A stretch of 7,450 bases of DNA, taken from an uncultured Bacilli bacterium. GTDB lineage: Bacteria > Bacillota_I > Bacilli_A > RF39 > UBA660. The translations under genes and the position numbers were made by a program. Each line of letters starts with the position of its first letter. The stretch's first letter is position 1. The notes beneath the pieces were generated by a model, which was not told the DNA's origin, did no database searches, and worked only from the letters and a program-made list of their open reading frames with translations. This document shows, piece by piece, positions 6,915-7,450 of the stretch. Location: contig CAKOYC010000055.1 in the NCBI GenBank assembly GCA_934130265.1, forward strand, positions 1 to 7,450, given 5' to 3'.

Positions 6915-6943
6915 AAAAAACAAGATAAAGCCATTTTATCCTG
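6915..6943 (-). terminator. Intrinsic terminator just upstream of the surface-protein gene
   Basis: On the minus strand CAGGATAAA pairs with TTTATCTTG (9 bp, one G-U wobble) around an ATGGC loop, directly followed by TTTTTT. It would stop transcription entering from the Rpn gene or from the promoter near 7115-7144. Only 33 bp separate its T tract from the surface-protein ATG, which is too short for a normal promoter plus ribosome binding site. It may therefore act as an attenuator on the surface-protein transcript. Confidence 0.8.
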
Positions 6944-7168
6944 TTATTAATGCATGATAAAAAAGAGTAGTGTCACTGTCTAAATTGACCCCCCCCATGT
7001 TAACTGTTGGTTAACTGAAGAGGTGCTTATACTTTTTCTTAATTTTCTAGTTGTTGATTTGCAAATTAAAATGTACATCATAAGTAACACCTACCATTTC
7101 TTATCTTTAATTAAATTCTACCACGGAAATGATAAGTTATTCAACTATTTTTTTAATTTAGATAATTA
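6944..7168. other. Non-coding interval with homopolymer and IS-end-like sequence
   Basis: There is no convincing gene between the Rpn stop and the terminator. On the minus strand a 33-codon frame (7081-6980), with AGGTG upstream, encodes MMYILICKSTTRKLRKS and ends in LTWGGSI. It matches nothing I recognise. The plus strand has an uninterrupted run of eight C (6989-6996), flanked by ACTGTCTAAATTGACC on the left. To its right are two direct GTTAACTG copies (6999-7006, 7010-7017) spaced 11 bp. The GACCCC/TGTCTAAATT mix resembles ends of some IS3- or IS21-family elements, but no transposase is next to it. An old insertion scar is possible. Confidence 0.35.
7115..7144 (-). promoter_or_regulatory. 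Candidate sigma-A promoter upstream of the surface-protein gene
   Basis: The minus strand has TTGAAT (7144-7139), an 18-bp spacer, and TAGAAT (7120-7115). These are 4/6 and 5/6 matches to the consensus boxes. Transcription from about 7108 would make a leader of roughly 225 nt containing the G8 tract and the 6915-6943 terminator before the surface-protein start. In AT-rich DNA such matches arise by chance, so confidence is limited. Confidence 0.35.
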
Positions 7169-7450
7169 TTATAGTAGCATAGTAAGTTCTTTTTTACTTA
7201 GACCAGTATACTTCATTATTTTATCTAATGATTCTTTTCCTTGAATCATTATTTTTGCTATAGCTAATTTTTCTCTATTAGCTCCTTCAGATAAACCTAA
7301 ACTTTTGCCCTCGGCTAGTCCCAATGTTTTGCCCTCAGCCAGTCCATCATCTCTGCCACTGGCATATTCAGAGTTTTTCTCTTTTCTGATAACCGCTTCA
7401 TAATCATAGTAAGCATTAAATTCATCATTCAGTTTTAGTTTTTCTAGTTC
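7169..7450 (-). CDS. Rpn-family recombination-promoting nuclease/putative transposase, C-terminal end only
   Basis: The 93 visible C-terminal residues of a protein whose N-terminal PD-(D/E)XK nuclease domain lies beyond the right edge. Features: a charged helical start (ELEKLKLNDEFNAYYDYEAV), the octapeptide repeat with core GLAEGK (about 34-57), and a closing helix pair (EKLAIAKIMIQGKESLDKIM) with a final TGLSKKEL at 82-89. This layout is typical of Rpn/PDDEXK_2 family tails, where the last segment resembles a small recognition helix. The family includes E. coli RpnA, which cuts DNA and promotes RecA-independent recombination; many gut Bacillota carry multiple copies. The frame is open to the window edge and ends in TAA at 7171-7169. 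No good terminator follows directly; the nearest is at 6943-6915. The catalytic core cannot be checked here. Confidence 0.78.
   Translation of the reverse strand, partial: ELEKLKLNDEFNAYYDYEAVIRKEKNSEYASGRDDGLAEGKTLGLAEGKSLGLSEGANREKLAIAKIMIQGKESLDKIMKYTGLSKKELTMLL
7280..7351 (-). repeat. Three 24-bp units encoding an octapeptide repeat in the Rpn-like protein
   Basis: The units encode DDGLAEGK, TLGLAEGK and SLGLSEGA. The first two share most bases (CTGGCTGAGGGCAAAA and CTAGCCGAGGGCAAAA), and the third has diverged. Such GxAEGx repeats form extended helices in Rpn-type proteins and vary in copy number between paralogs. Confidence 0.8.

Noticed and set aside
6882..6923. Longer surface-protein start at the TTG at 6923
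   Set aside because: It would place the first codons in the terminator hairpin and T tract and has no ribosome binding site; the ATG at 6881 has AAGGAG and directly precedes a normal signal sequence.
6944..7168. DGR template repeat or structured RNA in the intergenic stretch
   Set aside because: I looked for the invariant GC-rich blocks of the variable regions (TTCGCGCGGC, GGCGGC) and did not find them; there is also no RT frame.
7023..7244. Plus-strand 73-residue open frame
   Set aside because: Low-complexity hydrophobic translation of AT-rich non-coding DNA that runs antisense into the Rpn-like gene.
1..7450. CRISPR array, tRNA or rRNA genes
   Set aside because: No regularly spaced repeats and no tRNA or rRNA hallmark sequences were seen by eye on either strand.

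Overview
The window is AT-rich DNA with every gene on the minus strand. It most likely comes from a low-GC, walled Gram-positive bacterium (Bacillota), and by general look from a gut Bacilli/RF39-like or Erysipelotrichia-like lineage; that placement is inference. The sequence support is the AT-rich codon usage, strong AGGAG-type ribosome binding sites, the murG-murB-ftsQ(divIB) order familiar from Bacillus-type dcw clusters, and a SipW/TasA-like N-terminus on the surface protein. TGA appears as a stop and Trp is written TGG, so there is no sign of the Mycoplasma code. MurB and MurG show that the organism makes peptidoglycan.

Layout, right to left in the direction of transcription. At 7450-7169 is the C-terminal end of an Rpn-type (PD-(D/E)XK) nuclease/transposase-like protein, with an octapeptide repeat. 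At 7168-6882 is a 287-bp non-coding stretch with a candidate promoter, an 8-bp C/G homopolymer inside IS-end-like sequence, and a clear intrinsic terminator only 33 bp before the next start codon. At 6881-4947 is a 644-residue secreted or membrane-anchored surface protein, followed by a strong terminator at 4938-4901. At 4863-3997 is a GTG-started, apparently catalytically dead polysaccharide-deacetylase-like protein. An extended -10 promoter at about 3959-3967 then begins a tight operon: phosphomannomutase/phosphoglucomutase, murG, murB and ftsQ/divIB. The last gene runs off the left edge.

The most interesting content is in the surface protein. It has two lectin-like/DUF6273-like domains. 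Each ends in a short segment (coding strand 5126-5040 and 5768-5694) that is about 55-61% GC in its surroundings, poor in adenine on the coding strand, built from NNC/NNG codons foreign to the rest of the gene, and similar to the other segment except at scattered positions mostly in the first two codon positions. This is what variable repeats of a diversity-generating retroelement (DGR) look like. Many differing codons can be derived from AAY-type codons by changing adenines only. No reverse transcriptase, Avd or template repeat is in the window, so these would be target sites served from elsewhere in the genome. One copy also carries a perfect 15-bp tandem duplication.

Together the genes concern the cell envelope: lipid II synthesis (MurB, MurG), sugar-phosphate supply for surface glycans (phosphohexomutase), the divisome (FtsQ), a putative carbohydrate-interacting pseudoenzyme, and a hypervariable surface ligand-binding protein.
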